From NCBI GenBank assembly GCA_037179385.1, contig CM074185.1, positions 7,931,371-7,995,370 on the forward strand: DNA of 64,000 nt. The letters run 5' to 3'. The translations under genes and the position numbers were made by a program. The notes below the pieces were generated by a model, which saw nothing but the letters and a program-made list of their open reading frames with translations, was not told the origin of the DNA and ran no database searches. Origin of the DNA: Holothuria scabra (lineage: Eukaryota; Echinodermata; Holothuroidea; Aspidochirotida; Holothuriidae). This document shows, piece after piece, positions 47,549 through 60,857 of the stretch (the first letter of the stretch is position 1; every line of letters starts with the position of its first letter).

Positions 47549-50500
47549 AAGAATGGCAATAAATGTGTCATTACTCAGGAAGCTCTCAATGTTTTATGAC
47601 AGGTATGAACTATTATATAATTCAATTACTTTCACATTAGGGTTAGGATCACTCTTTAGTGTGCAGGCTATAGACGGACTCGGGTAGAGGGACTTGTCTG
47701 TGATCTCATATGAACATGGTAAAATAACTCATAATTTTGGTTGGGCTTGCAATTTTCAAATTTGCCATGAACAGCAGTTGGATGTCAGGAAGGGTGAAGT
47801 TTTAAAGGTTTAGTTTTCGTTGGTGATACAGTTGCAATTCCCACTGAAAACATAGCTACTGTATGTAAAAACCTGTTAAAAAACCTGTATTTGAAATTTT
47901 GTGTAAGATTAAACAGGATAGCAACAGCTTTTCAAGAGTACAAAAGTCTAAAGTGTCGCACACAAGAAATCTATGTATTATAAATTTTTAACTGTATTCT
48001 ATATTTTAGTATTCCCCTGTAAGAGTGTCAAATATTTAGTGTGCAATTTGTGATCCACGACCAGTTATACAACACAGTAATCGGGAAGATGTGTGCTCAA
48101 ACGTATGTAATTCCTTAGTTTATTTTTTTCATTTATGCTCTTTCTGTTAAATTTTATTTGCTTGGATCATAAAGGGTAAATAATTAATATAGAACCACTA
48201 AGAAGGTATTCATGTATGATTGGAGTGATTTACTAAGTTATAGAAAGAAAAACTGCGTCGAAGACGAGGATATTTAAGTTTAAAGAGATTTTCCCAATCG
48301 ATATTCAGTCAAAGTAAACAAGGAGAGGCATAACAATATTTTCATAGCTCACATTATTTCCCATGTTTTATTGATATAAACTAGTCTTACGAAATACTAT
48401 GAAATCTTTTTAAACAACAACAGAAAATTTGGTAATATCTTCCATTTAATACAAATGTAAGAATTCTCAGCTGGACTCTTCTGCTCAGCTGGGCGTTTTT
48501 TATACAGTTTGCATCAAAATAGCATTTTTTTGTTTACGCTAAATAAAATTTGAATACTTTCTCTTTATTTCAAAAAGTTGTCAATGCAGTATCCACAGAC
48601 ATATTCTGTGAGTTGCACTTGTCCTTAATAATGTGAAACTATGTGGCAATATTTCATTAAAGTTTGGACCTCTTTACCATTACACAAACTCAAATCTTAT
48701 GAAAACGTTTGGTGTTGAGGATGGAGTTCTTGGTTAAACCTAATGACTAGTAGTTATTGGAACATGGGTTCATTTTCTGGTGTACACTGTGTGTATTTGG
48801 AAGGGTGGGCGCGTGGGCGCATGAGTGTTTGTGATAGTTTGCTAACCGATTTCTCAAAAAGATAACCAATGCCCGAGCTGGTAGACCAGCCGTCCATATT
48901 ACATACTGCGTGAAGGTTCAACTTACAAGATGTTAACAATTTTGCCCAAACTCTCCAAGTCTATGCCGCCTACCCAAGTGTAGTTTGTGTCGAAATGTAG
49001 CATCCGAGCGCTCAAAAGAAATAATTACATTTTGTCAAAATTATTTCGCCTTGGGGATTAATAAATCACTTCTGAGTAAAACTCCAACAACGACAAAGTG
49101 TCGCCTCGAAAATAAGATCAGTTCACGACTGTTTAAGACGGAAATTCACACAAAATTGTGGAGATTACGTTAAGGCAAATCGATTGCGAGGTCTAACGTG
49201 AGCGTATCGAATAAGGTATCAATGGCACATGGCATGTAGGATACTCTCTCCTTTAGTGGTGGAATAATTTATACAACTGTTCAAATTGTACGGCTTCCCT
49301 CTAATGAAGAAAAAAGGTCACATGGAGTCAAACTCTGGAAACCTTGTATACTGCATTATTCGATTTGCGAAAGTGGAATAGATCTTGAATATGGGATATT
49401 ATAATTAGCTGTAATAATGAGGGAACCCCATTCTAGTATTTTGTGGCCGCTGGAGATGTTCTGGGACCACCAGCGTCAGACACCTTAAACCGAGAAAAAC
49501 CATCGTTCAGGGTGGAATGATTGCAGAAAACTCATAATTTGTGTGTGGATGCACTTCGGTAAGAGAAACCCATCTTGTTTTGTTGGAGGTCCAAAAATTA
49601 ATTTGGGCTCACTAGAGTTCAAAAAGCAGGCCATCTCAAGGATACCCTATATTACATTGGGTTACCTTACTTCTTTGTGAGGGGCAAGAGCAATTTTTGC
49701 ATGAATAATGGCACCATTTTTCATGTTTTGCCCGAATGGACCGACTGTTTTGCCGGAATTGTAGAGCGATTGTCCCCGCATCCCCGAATCCCCGCAATTT
49801 ACATTCTACTCAAGCAGTTTCTCTTACTTTAACTGATACTTTTTACTGACAAATTTGAATGCAACTGCAGCTACAATCCTCGACAAAAGTACATGGGACA
49901 AACCCGGCTCCCCATATCAATGTTGAAGTTTCAGGACGCCTTGGACTGCCGCAACATTGAATGGGGGAGTGGAGGAATGGTGTTCCGTACATTGCTTGTT
50001 TTGTCACATCATTTTTGTCGAGGATTGTCGGAAGCCTGTACAAATGTATATGAAGAAGTTTTCGGTCATGGGCAACGTAATGACAGTTGGTGAATAAAGG
50101 TTGTGTACTTTGAAAGGAGTGATTAGAAGACAAATGTCACGGTGTTAGCATTATGAAGAACAATTGCTGCATGACAAGACAATAAAAGCGGCTTTTAAAT
50201 ATTTCACGGGGAAGAAATGTAACTTATCACGCATTACGGACTTCTGTCCATATTCGGTTTTTACGAGCGAATGCGAAGTATAGCAGTCGCTTTATGGACT
50301 TGTTACAGTGTTTTCAATCTGTACCTTGTTGGTTTTGTTACTTTGTAAGTGTTTGAAAATTAAAAGGCGTTAACCATGAAAGCAGATAATTTATTTAAGG
50401 ATGTCCCTGGTTTCATCACACGTTTAGGCATATTACTTGAGGGATATTTCAATCACATGGTTCTTGGAACGACTGTATGGGGTTCTCAGAAGCCCTGTCT

Positions 50501-50820
50501 TTAGTTTTTGTCAACTGCCGTTCTTTATGACATGGTCGTTACCCTTCTTTTCTTACAGTTTGAAACATCCGAGCAACCTGTTGACTTAAAAGTTTAGGCG
50601 TTGTTTTAAGAAAAACATTGAACGGAGGATTTCTTTTCATAATGAAGCAACTTATAACTGTAACAAGAGCGACAAGCTAAAGTGATATTTTATTTTGTTC
50701 AGAACTGAAGACCGTCGCAGAGGGCTAGGAATAGAGAACGGATAAGAAAACGTAGTCTCCCGGATGCGAAAATTGCGCAGTATTAACTGCGTAGTTTTCT
50801 TCTGACCTAGACGTTCCAAC
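47549..50820. other. No recognised gene over 3.3 kb
   Basis: AT-rich single-copy-looking sequence with no repeat that I can match within the window. A frame at 49893-50093 ends at a TGA overlapping an AATAAA motif, with an acceptor-like CAACTGCAG upstream, but its product is not recognisable. I leave it unassigned. Confidence 0.4.
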
Positions 50821-52765
50821 CAGTGGCATAGATACTGGGGGGCAGGGGGGCAAGTTGCCCCCCTGGAAAAAATTTTGGGGGAAATTTGATGAAAATGGGG
50901 AAATTTGATGAATCTTCTTATTATTACAAAAATTTCTCAATATTTTTGTTAGAATAAGAAATTGTGAGACATTTTTCATACAACATTCGTATTTTCATGC
51001 AACAAATTAACTCAGATTTCGTCAGTGTCGCATGAGCCGGCCCAATTCGCGATCCACAGAAATGTCCTCGCCGCGTAGCAGATTGAATGTTCTCTTGCAT
51101 GTGCTTGTATTCGCACGGGGGTTATGATCAGTGCATTTCAGTGCACAGGAAGCTGTTATTCAAGTGATACTTTGGGAATTCAGTAAAAGGATGTGAAAAC
51201 TGACAAGTCACTACCGTAAACCCCCGAGGTTGTTATGTTCTTCTACAAGCTAGCAGTAGCTGTACGATTTTACTCTGTGTAAATAACGATGGATGGGACC
51301 GAAACAATCCATGGCCAACGATAAACTTAAAGTTAATCTAGAAATTAGAATTAACAGGATCCGTTGGCACACTTAGATTTTGTTACTTAGCCTTATCCTT
51401 GGAGGCTTACAAGCTAGTTCGGGAAAATAGCTTTCTGCTCACTTTGAGTGTAACAATAAATGGACAATGAGTACCTTGTAGCCTTCTACACTTAACAGAC
51501 TGCTTTTCTAACAGGATATCCTGTGTGTTCGAGCCACCATTGGCGACCATTGGGCCATGCCCCCCTCACAGATGCCATTTTTTTCTTTGTTCTTAAAAAT
51601 ACGTAGTCTAACTTTATTAACAAAGATTTTACTTCAAAAGATAGCATATGTGGCACCAGATTGCTTATAAGGAAGCACAATTTTTCAAAAATTTTCAGAG
51701 GGGAAGGATTGTCCCTGCAAGGTCTTTCAGTGATGCCATTTTTCTTTTAATTCCTACGAATAGACCTAGGCAAATTCTGTCAAATTCCAATTTTACTTTA
51801 AGAGGCAGACTCTGTTTCCCACTGGTGGCATCGATAAAAAAGACTACATGTTTAGATTCTCTTTACAAGCATAAATACGCTATTTTGACCATCTGAGGGG
51901 TCTTATTTTTCAAAATTTTCTTTACGCTCCGCGCCAACCAATGGTGGCGCTTCGCTCGGTCATTTGGGCAAAATTACATTTTGGGGGTAAAATTAGCTCT
52001 TAACTCTCTGATCACTTTGCAGTTTGCGAACATATTTTGAAGTGAGCATTTTATTGCAAACGACAAAAGAGAAAAAGGACTGGCTAGATTCTTCGTATTA
52101 GCCTGGAAAATGCTATTTCCGGCCATCTAAGGGGTCTGATTTTTCCAAATTTTCTTAACGCTCCGCGCCAACTAATGGTGGCGCTCCGCTTAGATATTCT
52201 TTATGACAAAATAACATTTTGTGGCCAAGAAAAACCCCAAATACCGATCAATGCTCTTTTATTTTGATTCCTAAAAGTGTGCAAATTTAATGACAAGTTT
52301 TGCTTCGTAGGGTAGCATAAATGGCATAAAGAAATGCATATCAAGACACAAAAGTTTCAGTTTTATCCTCGCGAACCACCACGATTCAACTTTTAACACT
52401 GTTCCTGTCAAAGTCGAAAATCTTGCACCATTTTGCATCTAGGCTCCTTGAAAACGTCAAAAAATTTCCGGACACCCCTCCCCTTAGACCATACTGCATG
52501 CCCCTTCAGAGAAATCCTGCGTTAGTACATACAAATAAACCAGATATTGTTTACCAAAAAATATACTTTGTTATTTCCGATTGCTCTATGTTTTACTTTA
52601 AGATTAAAATGCAGGTAATATTACAAAATGACATGGTAATGTTGTTATACTTGTAAGTTTGCATATTTTATATGAAATACATACACATTGACCGGGAAAA
52701 GTTTTGGGGAAATTTCATACCTTTCTCCCCCCCCCCTCCTGGAAAAAATCCCAGCTACGCCACTG
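50821..52765 (+). mobile_element. Non-autonomous hAT-type element, family member 1 (1945 bp)
   Basis: The left end is CAGTGGCATAGATACTGGGG. The right end on the minus strand is CAGTGGCGTAGCTGGGATTT. Flanking 8-mers GTTCCAAC (50813-50820) and GTTTCAAC (52766-52773) differ by one base, as expected for an aged hAT duplication. The interior is colinear with 52947-54921 and holds hairpin modules near 51885-51965 and 52105-52200. No transposase frame. Confidence 0.85.
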
Positions 52766-52773
52766 GTTTCAAC

Positions 52774-52938
52774 TGAAACATGAATCGCCCTTACGAATAG
52801 GCGCTTGCTTTGCCGGTGACCACATGATCAGCCGAACGACATATGATAGAGCTGATGATATCAATTGCTACCGTGGCTTGAAAAAGCCATTTCGAGATTT
52901 TGATGTGTTTCAGTTGAAAGTCAGAGGTGCCATGCGCA
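52774..52938. other. Spacer between the two hAT-type elements
   Basis: About 165 bp of unique-looking sequence separates the two copies. With their different flanking 8-mers, it shows two independent insertions rather than one tandem duplication. Confidence 0.7.
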
Positions 52939-52946
52939 GTACCTAT

Positions 52947-54921
52947 CAGTGGCGTAGCTACTGGGGGGCAGGGGGGGGGGCAAGTTGCCCCCCTGGAAAA
53001 TTTTTGGGGGAAATTTGATGAAAATGGGGAAATTTGATGAATCTTCTTATTATTACAAAAAATTCACAAAAATTTCTCAAAATTTTTGTTAGAATAAGAA
53101 ATTGTGAGACATTTCTCATACATAATTCGTATTTTCATGCAACAAATTAACTCAGATGTCGTCAGTGTCGCATGAACCGGCCCAATTCGCGTCCAGGGAA
53201 ATGTCCTCGCCGCGTAGCAGATTGCATGTTCTCTTGTGCTTGTATACGCACGGGGGTTATGATCAGTGGATTTCAGTGCACATGAAGCTGTTATTCAGGT
53301 GATACTTTGGGAATTCAGTAAAAGGATGTGAAAACTGACAAGTCACTACCGTAAACCCCCGAGGTTGTTACGTTCTTCTACAAGCTAGCAGTAGCTGTAC
53401 GATTTTACTCTGTGTACACTAACGATGGATGGGGCTGAAACAATCCATTGCCAACGATAAACTTAAAGTTAATCTAGAAATTAGAATTAACGGGATCCGT
53501 TAAGTTGGCACACTTAGATTTTGTTACTTAGCCTATTCCTTGGAGGCTTACAAGCTAGTTCGGGAAAATAGCTTTCTGCTCACTTTGAGTGTGACAATAA
53601 ATGGACAATGAGTACCTTGTAGCCTTCTACACTTAACAGACTGCTTTTCTCATAGGATATTCTGTGTGATCGAGCCACTATTAGGCCTCCTTAGTGTCGT
53701 GCGAAGGGAAGACCATTGGGCCATGCCCCCCTCACAGATGCCATTTTTCTTTGTTCTTAAAAATACGTAGTCTAACTTTATCAACACAGATTTTACTTCA
53801 AAAAATAGCATATGTGGCACCAGATTGCTTATAAGGACATCCAACTTTTCAAAAATTTTCAAAGGGGAAGGATTGTCCCTGCAAGGTCTTTCAGTGATGC
53901 CAATTTTTTTTTTATTCCTACAAATAGACCTAGGCAAATTCTGTCAAATTCCAATTTTTACTTAGAAAAGGTAGACTCTGTTTCCCACTGGTGGCATCTA
54001 TCAAAAGACTACATGCTTAGATTTTCTTTACAAGCATAAATACGCTATTTTGACCATCTGAGGGGCCTGATTTTTCGAAATTTTCTTTAAGCTCCGCGCC
54101 AACCAATGGTGGCGCTTCGCTCGGTCTTTTGGGCAAAATAACATATTTGGGGTAAAATTAGCTCTTAACTCTCTGATCACTTTGCAGTTTGTGAACATAT
54201 TTTGAAGTGATCATCTTATTGCAAACGACAAAAGAAGAAAGCAACTGGCTAGATTCTTCGTATAAGCCTGGAAAATGCTATTTCCGGCCATCTAAGGGGT
54301 CTAATTTTTCCAAATTTTCTCTACGCTCCGCTTAGATAATGTTTATGACAAAATAACATTTTGTGGCCAAGAAAAACCACAAATACCGATCAATGCACTT
54401 TTATTTTGACTCCTAAAAGTGTGCAAATTTAACGACAAGTTTTTCTTCGTAAAGGCAGCATAAATGGCATAAAAAGAAATGCATGTCAAGGCACAAAAGT
54501 TTCAGTTTTATCCTCATGAACCACCACGATTCAACTTTTAACACTGTTCCTGTCAAAGTCGAAAATCTTGCACCATTTTGCATGTAGGCTCCTTGAAAAC
54601 GTCAAAAAATTTCCGGACACCCCTCCCCTTGACCATACTGCATGCCCTTCCCCTTTCAGAGAAATCCTGCGTACGCCACTGCGTTGGTACATACAAATAA
54701 ACCAGATATTGTTTACCAAAATAATATACTTTGTTATTTCGGATTGATCTTTGTTATACTTTAAGATTAAAATGCAGGTAATATTACAAAATGACATGGT
54801 AATGTTGTTATACTTGAAAGTTTGCATAATTATATGAAATTCATACACATTGACCGGGAAAAGTTTTGGGGAAATTTCATACCTTTGCCCCCCCCTGGAA
54901 AAAATCCTAGCTACGCCACTG
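52947..54921 (+). mobile_element. Non-autonomous hAT-type element, family member 2 (1975 bp)
   Basis: The left end is CAGTGGCGTAGCTACTGGGG. The right end on the minus strand is CAGTGGCGTAGCTAGGATTT. An exact 8-bp duplication GTACCTAT lies at 52939-52946 and 54922-54929. It is colinear with 50821-52765 over nearly its full length, with small indels, including an extra TACGCCACTG near 54672. Hairpin modules lie near 54045-54135 and 54270-54340, the second with its centre deleted. No transposase frame. Confidence 0.92.
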
Positions 54922-54929
54922 GTACCTAT

Positions 54930-55803
54930 ATATCTGTATGCTTAACCGCATCTAAATAAACTTAGTTAACATCAACCCAAGTTTTTTGTTCTGCATTTTG
55001 TAAATATTCTCACATTAGATTTTTTTCATTGGTGGCTGTACTTGACGGAATGGTATAATTAGATTTAGCAATCTTGTAAGACAAATTTAAAATGGTTCCT
55101 TCGAGCAACCGTACTGACAGGGAAAAGACCACAAGCTGCGCACTTATCCAACCAAAGAAAGAGGAGGCCGGTGAGAAATTCTATACTGGTTTTTGTTGTT
55201 GACAATACAGTAGGAATGGGAAGAGAGATCTCTGATGAGGAGTAGCAAAATAAAGGACTGCGCAGATATCTCTCTCTACCCTTAAACCTCATTAGCCAAG
55301 ACGATAGCTAAGTTACATCTCTTCTCATCTGGAAGCATATGCTTGCTTTGTTGGTGATCATGCGATGCATTCACAGGTGATCCGGTTGAACTGCCGAACC
55401 GTAATAAGCACTGCCATCAAACAATACTGAGAACACTAAGGAAGCTAAAAAATACTGAAATTGTCATTCGTGAGGAAATTTTTACATTTTGAACTCCCAA
55501 TAATATGCGTGAAATTCTGACAGTTTTGGCTGCGGCCGGAAATTACTAATAAAATAGTTCTTCTGCAATCTCAACACGTCTATTTTCTAGATCTAGTAGA
55601 TAATATCATCCACTACTTGTTTTATTCAGTCAATTTTAACATCATTATAAACGTATCACTCACATATACTTCTCTAAAACTCGAGCTTGTATCATAAACA
55701 CTTCTTTTTCCCTCACCTCCCATCACTAATGTTTCACCTGTATAAATTTTCAACACTGATATATTTTTCTGAAATGCGCAAACCTCCTCATTATAAAAAA
55801 TTC
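54930..55803. other. No recognised gene
   Basis: Non-coding; nothing recognised. Confidence 0.4.
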
Positions 55804-55874
55804 ACGTGTTTGGTCTAACGGTAGAACATCCCCCTAACACGCGGAAGGCCTCGGTTCGATTCCAAGGTCGAGTC
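55804..55874 (+). tRNA. tRNA-Val(AAC)-like pseudogene or SINE head
   Basis: The A box TGGTCTAACGG at 55811 and a perfect B box GGTTCGATTCC (about 55853-55863) stand at tRNA spacing. The anticodon arm CCTAACACGCGG with T33-AAC-A37 resembles tRNA-Val(AAC). The cloverleaf is imperfect: one mismatch each in the D, anticodon and T stems, and the acceptor stem pairs only partly. A functional gene is therefore unlikely. It may be a pseudogene or the head of a tRNA-derived SINE. Confidence 0.45.
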
Positions 55875-56808
55875 ATACCAAAGAATCTAAAAATGGAACC
55901 TACTGCCGTCTGGGAGTTGCTAAGTTAAGCAAAACTTTATTAATATCACTAGAACCGGTAAAGTCCGCCTCCATTCGCGAGTATGAATGCCTTGCATTCT
56001 GGTTCTAATTATGACCGGGAGGTGATCAAAATAAGGTACCCGTGGCTGCATGGTTTAACGTCGTTTATTTTGTCATTAACCTATTCAGAAGACCCGTTGC
56101 CGCAGGGTACCGAAGGGAGGGGGGAGGGGTCGCTTTCAAGCCAGAAATATTTCTCGGGGAGGGGGGGGGGCAGATCAAAACAACCTTGAGGGGAGGGGGA
56201 ACAGATATTGCAGATAAAATACAGGACAAACGCGGCGTTTTAAATTTTTGAAACCGAACTGCTACAGAAAGCTCCGAAAGTAGGCTTTATAACGCTTAAT
56301 TTATTCATTATCCCTATGTAGAACTCGTCACTGCTCCCCATTACTAAGAATATTTAATTAGCGCCACGGTTTACCGTTGACCTCACCACGATTAACCATT
56401 GACCTACACACTATTTCAATGACTGTCGAGGGTTAACCGTGCAAATAGAAGATCTCTCTATTTATAGGGAACTTTCATTGTGCAAAAATGGTTAACCGTT
56501 TCATTTTCGAGAAATCTTGAAGTTAATTGTCACGTTCACTACCCCTAATGCTTACATATAATTTCGTCTTTAACCAGATTGTAGTTTGAATCATCATTCA
56601 ATGTTTATTTATGCGAAAAAAAAGAGAGAATTTTGTGGTTAACCGTTGGGTATATCGTGAAATATGTTACCCCCAACCCCTAACACGAAAAAAAAAGATG
56701 GAAAAACTTCTTTGTTTTTTCCCCATTACAGTACATGAAATTTTTCAAGTAAATTAAATCTCTCACCAGGCAGAGTACTATTTGCACCTCCCCGCGGACG
56801 GTCATGTA
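55875..56808. other. Non-coding; G-rich stretch and GGTTAACCGT motifs
   Basis: A G-rich stretch runs at about 56112-56200. Between 56370 and 56650 GGTTAACCGT-type motifs recur (GGGTTAACCGTGC, TGGTTAACCGTTTC, TGGTTAACCGTTGG). Nothing coding is recognised. Confidence 0.4.
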
Positions 56809-58186
56809 CACTGTTAGAAATTTCTCTGTAAAATTTACATAATTTTTATGGCAAATTTTTTTCCAACCAAATAATGTTTTTTTACAGCCAGACTGTAATC
56901 ATGAAAAAACATTAAGTGTTTGTTTTTTCTTTACAGTTTTTGCATGTAAATTAGTTTACAAATGTCTACTGTAAAATCGAATTACAGAATTGTTCTGTTT
57001 TTTTTTTACCATTATTTTATGTGAATTTACAGCCTACTGTTTTCATTCTCGGCGTTTTAATATTTATTATAATATCGCTTTTTTCCTTTCATATGTTATT
57101 ACGTAACATATACTTCACCATTACGTAGATCAGGTATTTGCTTATCAACGTAATGTGTCTTTTTTCTAAAAGTCCCCACGACTCTCTGGCGAAGAGCCAA
57201 GGGGCGAAAACCAAACGATTACTCCCGGAGGAGTTCTGCTCCCTTAAGGAGCTTTACGTCCCAAATGGACAACTACGCCCTCCAAAGGGCAAACACGTTA
57301 CGAAGTTATTTTCAATCAAAACACAATGAGGATACTTTGTTATCACATTGTTGTCCAGTAGACTGCTATCTCTAGGAACTTTGTAATTGGAAAGTCACAT
57401 TTTTGGTACAATATAATAATTGTTTTTAAAATAAATATGACAAAGAATGCAAATACATTGGTTGCAAACATTTCCAGACAAGGTAAACAATAAGTTTATC
57501 ACTTCCTGATTAAAAAAAGCCAAAGAAGATATTATTCAAAGCAACAGCAATCCTTTTGTTAGGAAAATGCCTACAAAATAAGCTCCACCCATTTATGCAA
57601 AATGAGATTTACGTCATAAAGTGGTAAATTTACAGACTCTTTCAAGTAAATTTGTGAAACGTTTTTAATTCGATCAAGTGCATGAGCGCCTGTGGCGATG
57701 AGTTGACATCAGTATACCAATTGTCAGTATAATAAATGTAAGTTAATTTTCAAATAGGGCCATAAATTTGCCAAAAATGTTTTCTTTTTTAACTGAAACT
57801 TCGCAGAACGATGCATGTTATATATTGAAAATTTTCTGGCTATTTCTTATTTGTTTGTTTGTTTGGGCTTATTTTTGTTTCTTTTTCAGCGTAAAAACAA
57901 AATGAATGTTTGTTAAATGACAATATATTTATGTGAAATCAGAAAAATACAAAATACTGTTAAAATTTCTGTACAGTTACAGAAAAAGTTTTACAAAGCA
58001 GTAAAATTTGGTTAAAAAAGCAGACAGAAATGGTTTTTCAAATAAACTGAAAATACATGTTAAACAACCTTTTTTATTGTAGAAATACAAAGTGTCTGTA
58101 AAGATACAGAAAATCTCTATTAAAAGTAAAATACAAAAAGTTTAAGTTAAAAAAAGTCTGTAAATTTACAGAAATTTTTAACAGTG
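56809..58186. mobile_element. MITE of 1378 bp with CACTGTTA ends
   Basis: The left end CACTGTTAGAAATTTCTCTG and the right end on the minus strand CACTGTTAAAAATTTCTGTA are inverted partners, flanked by TA on both sides (56807-56808, 58187-58188). The interior repeats TGTAAATTTACA-like palindromes many times. CACTG tips suggest a CACTA/EnSpm-like element, although the TA flank would also suit Tc1/mariner. A GGCTCTTCGCCAGAGAGTCG-type repeat (minus strand, about 57170-57300) is nested inside. No transposase. Confidence 0.7.
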
Positions 58187-58188
58187 TA

Positions 58189-60857
58189 CGTACGCACACG
58201 TCATGGAGCTACCATTCGGAGATTTTCCCATAGATATAACGCAACGACATAAGCCTAAGCATGTGACATCAAGTACGCAACATTACATTGGGTGAACAAA
58301 TGTGGTGGAAATAGCCTGCTGTAAGTGAATGACTCACCTATGATGAGTGAATACCCGTCAACTGTTCGTTCACGTGATGGCAATGGCAATGCTTCACTTC
58401 TCGCGGAGGGAAAATACTAGGTTTGCGGACCGGGCAGCCGGGCGAGGTTGCCAGATTCTTGTAATGACTTGTAGCCAAATACTAGGTCACAGGCATAGAG
58501 CACGGTCGCAGGGGACCGTGACAAGAATCAGCCAAACAATGGCAGAACATAGGCTAAGTCAATTTCGGCTGCTCTGTTCGGTGGTGGTTAACTATAGTCT
58601 CAACTTTGAATTGGTTCAAGGCTCCCAAGTTTCTTTTACTTCTTCTCTGATTTTTTGGGGGACGTCCCCTCGCTAAGAATTTTAGGGGGGTCCCCTCGCT
58701 AAGAAATTTAGGGGGGACGTGTCCCCCTCCCCCCCCCCCCCCGCTTCCGCCGCCAGTGCCACCGGTGCACAGGGAACCTTTTTATGACCTCCGTGCACTT
58801 TCTTTTTCAATCAGCTGAATTTTTATTCCAGTCCGAAACACAGCACCGCAAGGTGACGCATTGAAATTGACGCAACCAACTGACCAGTGTAATCGGGCAT
58901 TCGTCTTGAAGCAGCCGCGAAGGATGCGAAAAACGTTAATTGGCACGTACGTAACGCATACACACATCCTGCGAGGACATGCCCCCCATCGCACGCTTCA
59001 CATAAAACGTACTTGCATAATGTAAAAAGTTACCAAAACTCATTAATGACTTAGCCTAAGTAGCCTACAGTTTTCCGTTTAGAGTATAAACGACTGTTTA
59101 AGGCAAGTTATGAAATTTTTAAATTTTATAGCTAGAGACCCAAAATTGTTTGCTTGTGGTCACCAAAATGGTAATACATGCTGACGAGGAACAATTTCAT
59201 GCTTGAGTGATTTTTTTCAGGGCCAAAAGTGGCATTTTTGGTCAAAATTATCAATTTTCTTGTTAAAGTTGACAATTTAAGAAGAATTCATTAAAATTTC
59301 GTCAAAATAGAAAACTTAGCAAGCTCATGATCCTCTGGGTAGATCATAGCATGATAAAAGTGAAGTATGTATGTCATCCTGAGGGATCCGTAGCTTGCCT
59401 CAGTGCATTTGGTATGTACCTAAGCAACAGCCAGCCACAAGCAGTTTTTGTACAGTGGACTTTGTAAATAAAACACATGCTTGGTTGTGAGCTGAGATGA
59501 CTGGACCGAAAGCAGTTAGCCTGAACTGTGTACACCTACTGAGCGAAGTGTCCAGGAATGTTGCGTTACAGTGTAGGTATGCCATAAAGTTAAAAAAGTG
59601 AGTTAATTATTATTTCCGGCAACCAACTGAAATTTCTACTGGGACCTGTGACAAAACAGGTTAACTTGAAGAATAAAAAAGATGCTGTATCAAAAGAGGT
59701 AGGATTAGGGAGCTACAAATTGGTGCCCTGGTAGCCTTGGCTGTATATGAGTAGGCCTAGGCCTAGGCCTACTTCTAGTACTATAAGGACCTATGGTGGT
59801 AGGAGGGAGGAGGGGGGAGTGGGGGGGGGGGGGGTGTTTTGCTTGTTAAATTCAGCACAGATCAGAGTGAATTGTTAGCCCTATACCCTTAAATTTAGGA
59901 ACTCTCCTAGCTTCTTTTATTTTTAATGTCATGTCTCTTTTATTTTGTTCTTCCATTTAAGGGCTTGGTACATACTAGGCCCACTGTAGGCAGGGAGGCC
60001 TAACTAGAACACAGTGGAAGAAGGGTGAGCAACAGTCAGACAACTGAAATACATGATGTCTTCATGCTAGGGGTGGAGGAAGTTTGCCAAGGTAGGCATA
60101 TTGCAAACTGTTGACTCTTAAACCCACATGAAGTAAATTCTACTCCATTGATACCTGCTCCCTGTTTTGTTAAATGCAAAAGGAAGTATAGAGACCTCCT
60201 AAGCTGGCTTTTTAAAGCATGATGGCTGAATAGAAACCCCTTTCACTGTAGTCATATGTAGCAACCATACAGTCCTGTAGCTTAATTTCTTTTTGTTTTT
60301 GTACCGAGGTGTTCCATGCCACCTGTTCCCATGTGCTTGTTTGGATTCATTAAAATGTTGCTCATGTATAACCTAAATTTCTTCAGAATTTATAAGAAAC
60401 CACATGGCCGCTGTTGTTAAATCAAGCAGATGTTTATGATAATGTCGTAAGAGTGTGAATATTAAGCTGCTAAATCCAACTTATTTTCTTATCCACAGAG
60501 TTGATGGTGCAAGCATGTACAGTACATCAGCATGTAGAAACAAGTCTGTGAAAGTGTGAGAAGCACCAAAAAGTGAAGTTGAGAGTACCCTCATATGCAG
60601 AGATGCAGAGATTACAATACTGTCTTGGTACAGATCAGAAATGATGAGTAAGCAACTCAGTAGAGGATTAACCAGTACATTAAAGTGTATTTTAGGTTGC
60701 CGGCAAATTTTGCCTTGTCAGGGGTATAGATTTGTTAAGACTTACTGCCCAGAGAAGACTGTCAAATGAAATGATGGGTTTATATTCTTTGTGAGGATAC
60801 TCTAGAGATTACCTGTGCAAATTTTTTTGTGGAAAAATCCAACTCGGCCACTGCCTT
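58189..60857. other. Non-coding; octamer array, C and G runs
   Basis: Contains a C run with a hAT-like end (about 58727-58757), a G run (about 59820-59836), and TAGGCC repeats at 59752-59771. No coding sequence is recognised. Confidence 0.4.
59752..59771. repeat. Tandem TAGGCC, three overlapping TAGGCCTA octamers
   Basis: A 20-bp tandem of TAGGCC. It is the densest instance of the octamer TAGGCCTA that recurs throughout the window. Too short to be a telomere. Confidence 0.8.

Noticed and set aside
49893..50093. Terminal exon ending at a TGA/AATAAA overlap
   Set aside because: Acceptor is ordinary and the peptide resembles nothing I know; not supportable without transcripts.
59752..59771. 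Telomere-like TAGGCC tandem
   Set aside because: Only about three units and not the TTAGGG animal repeat; treated as part of the octamer signal.
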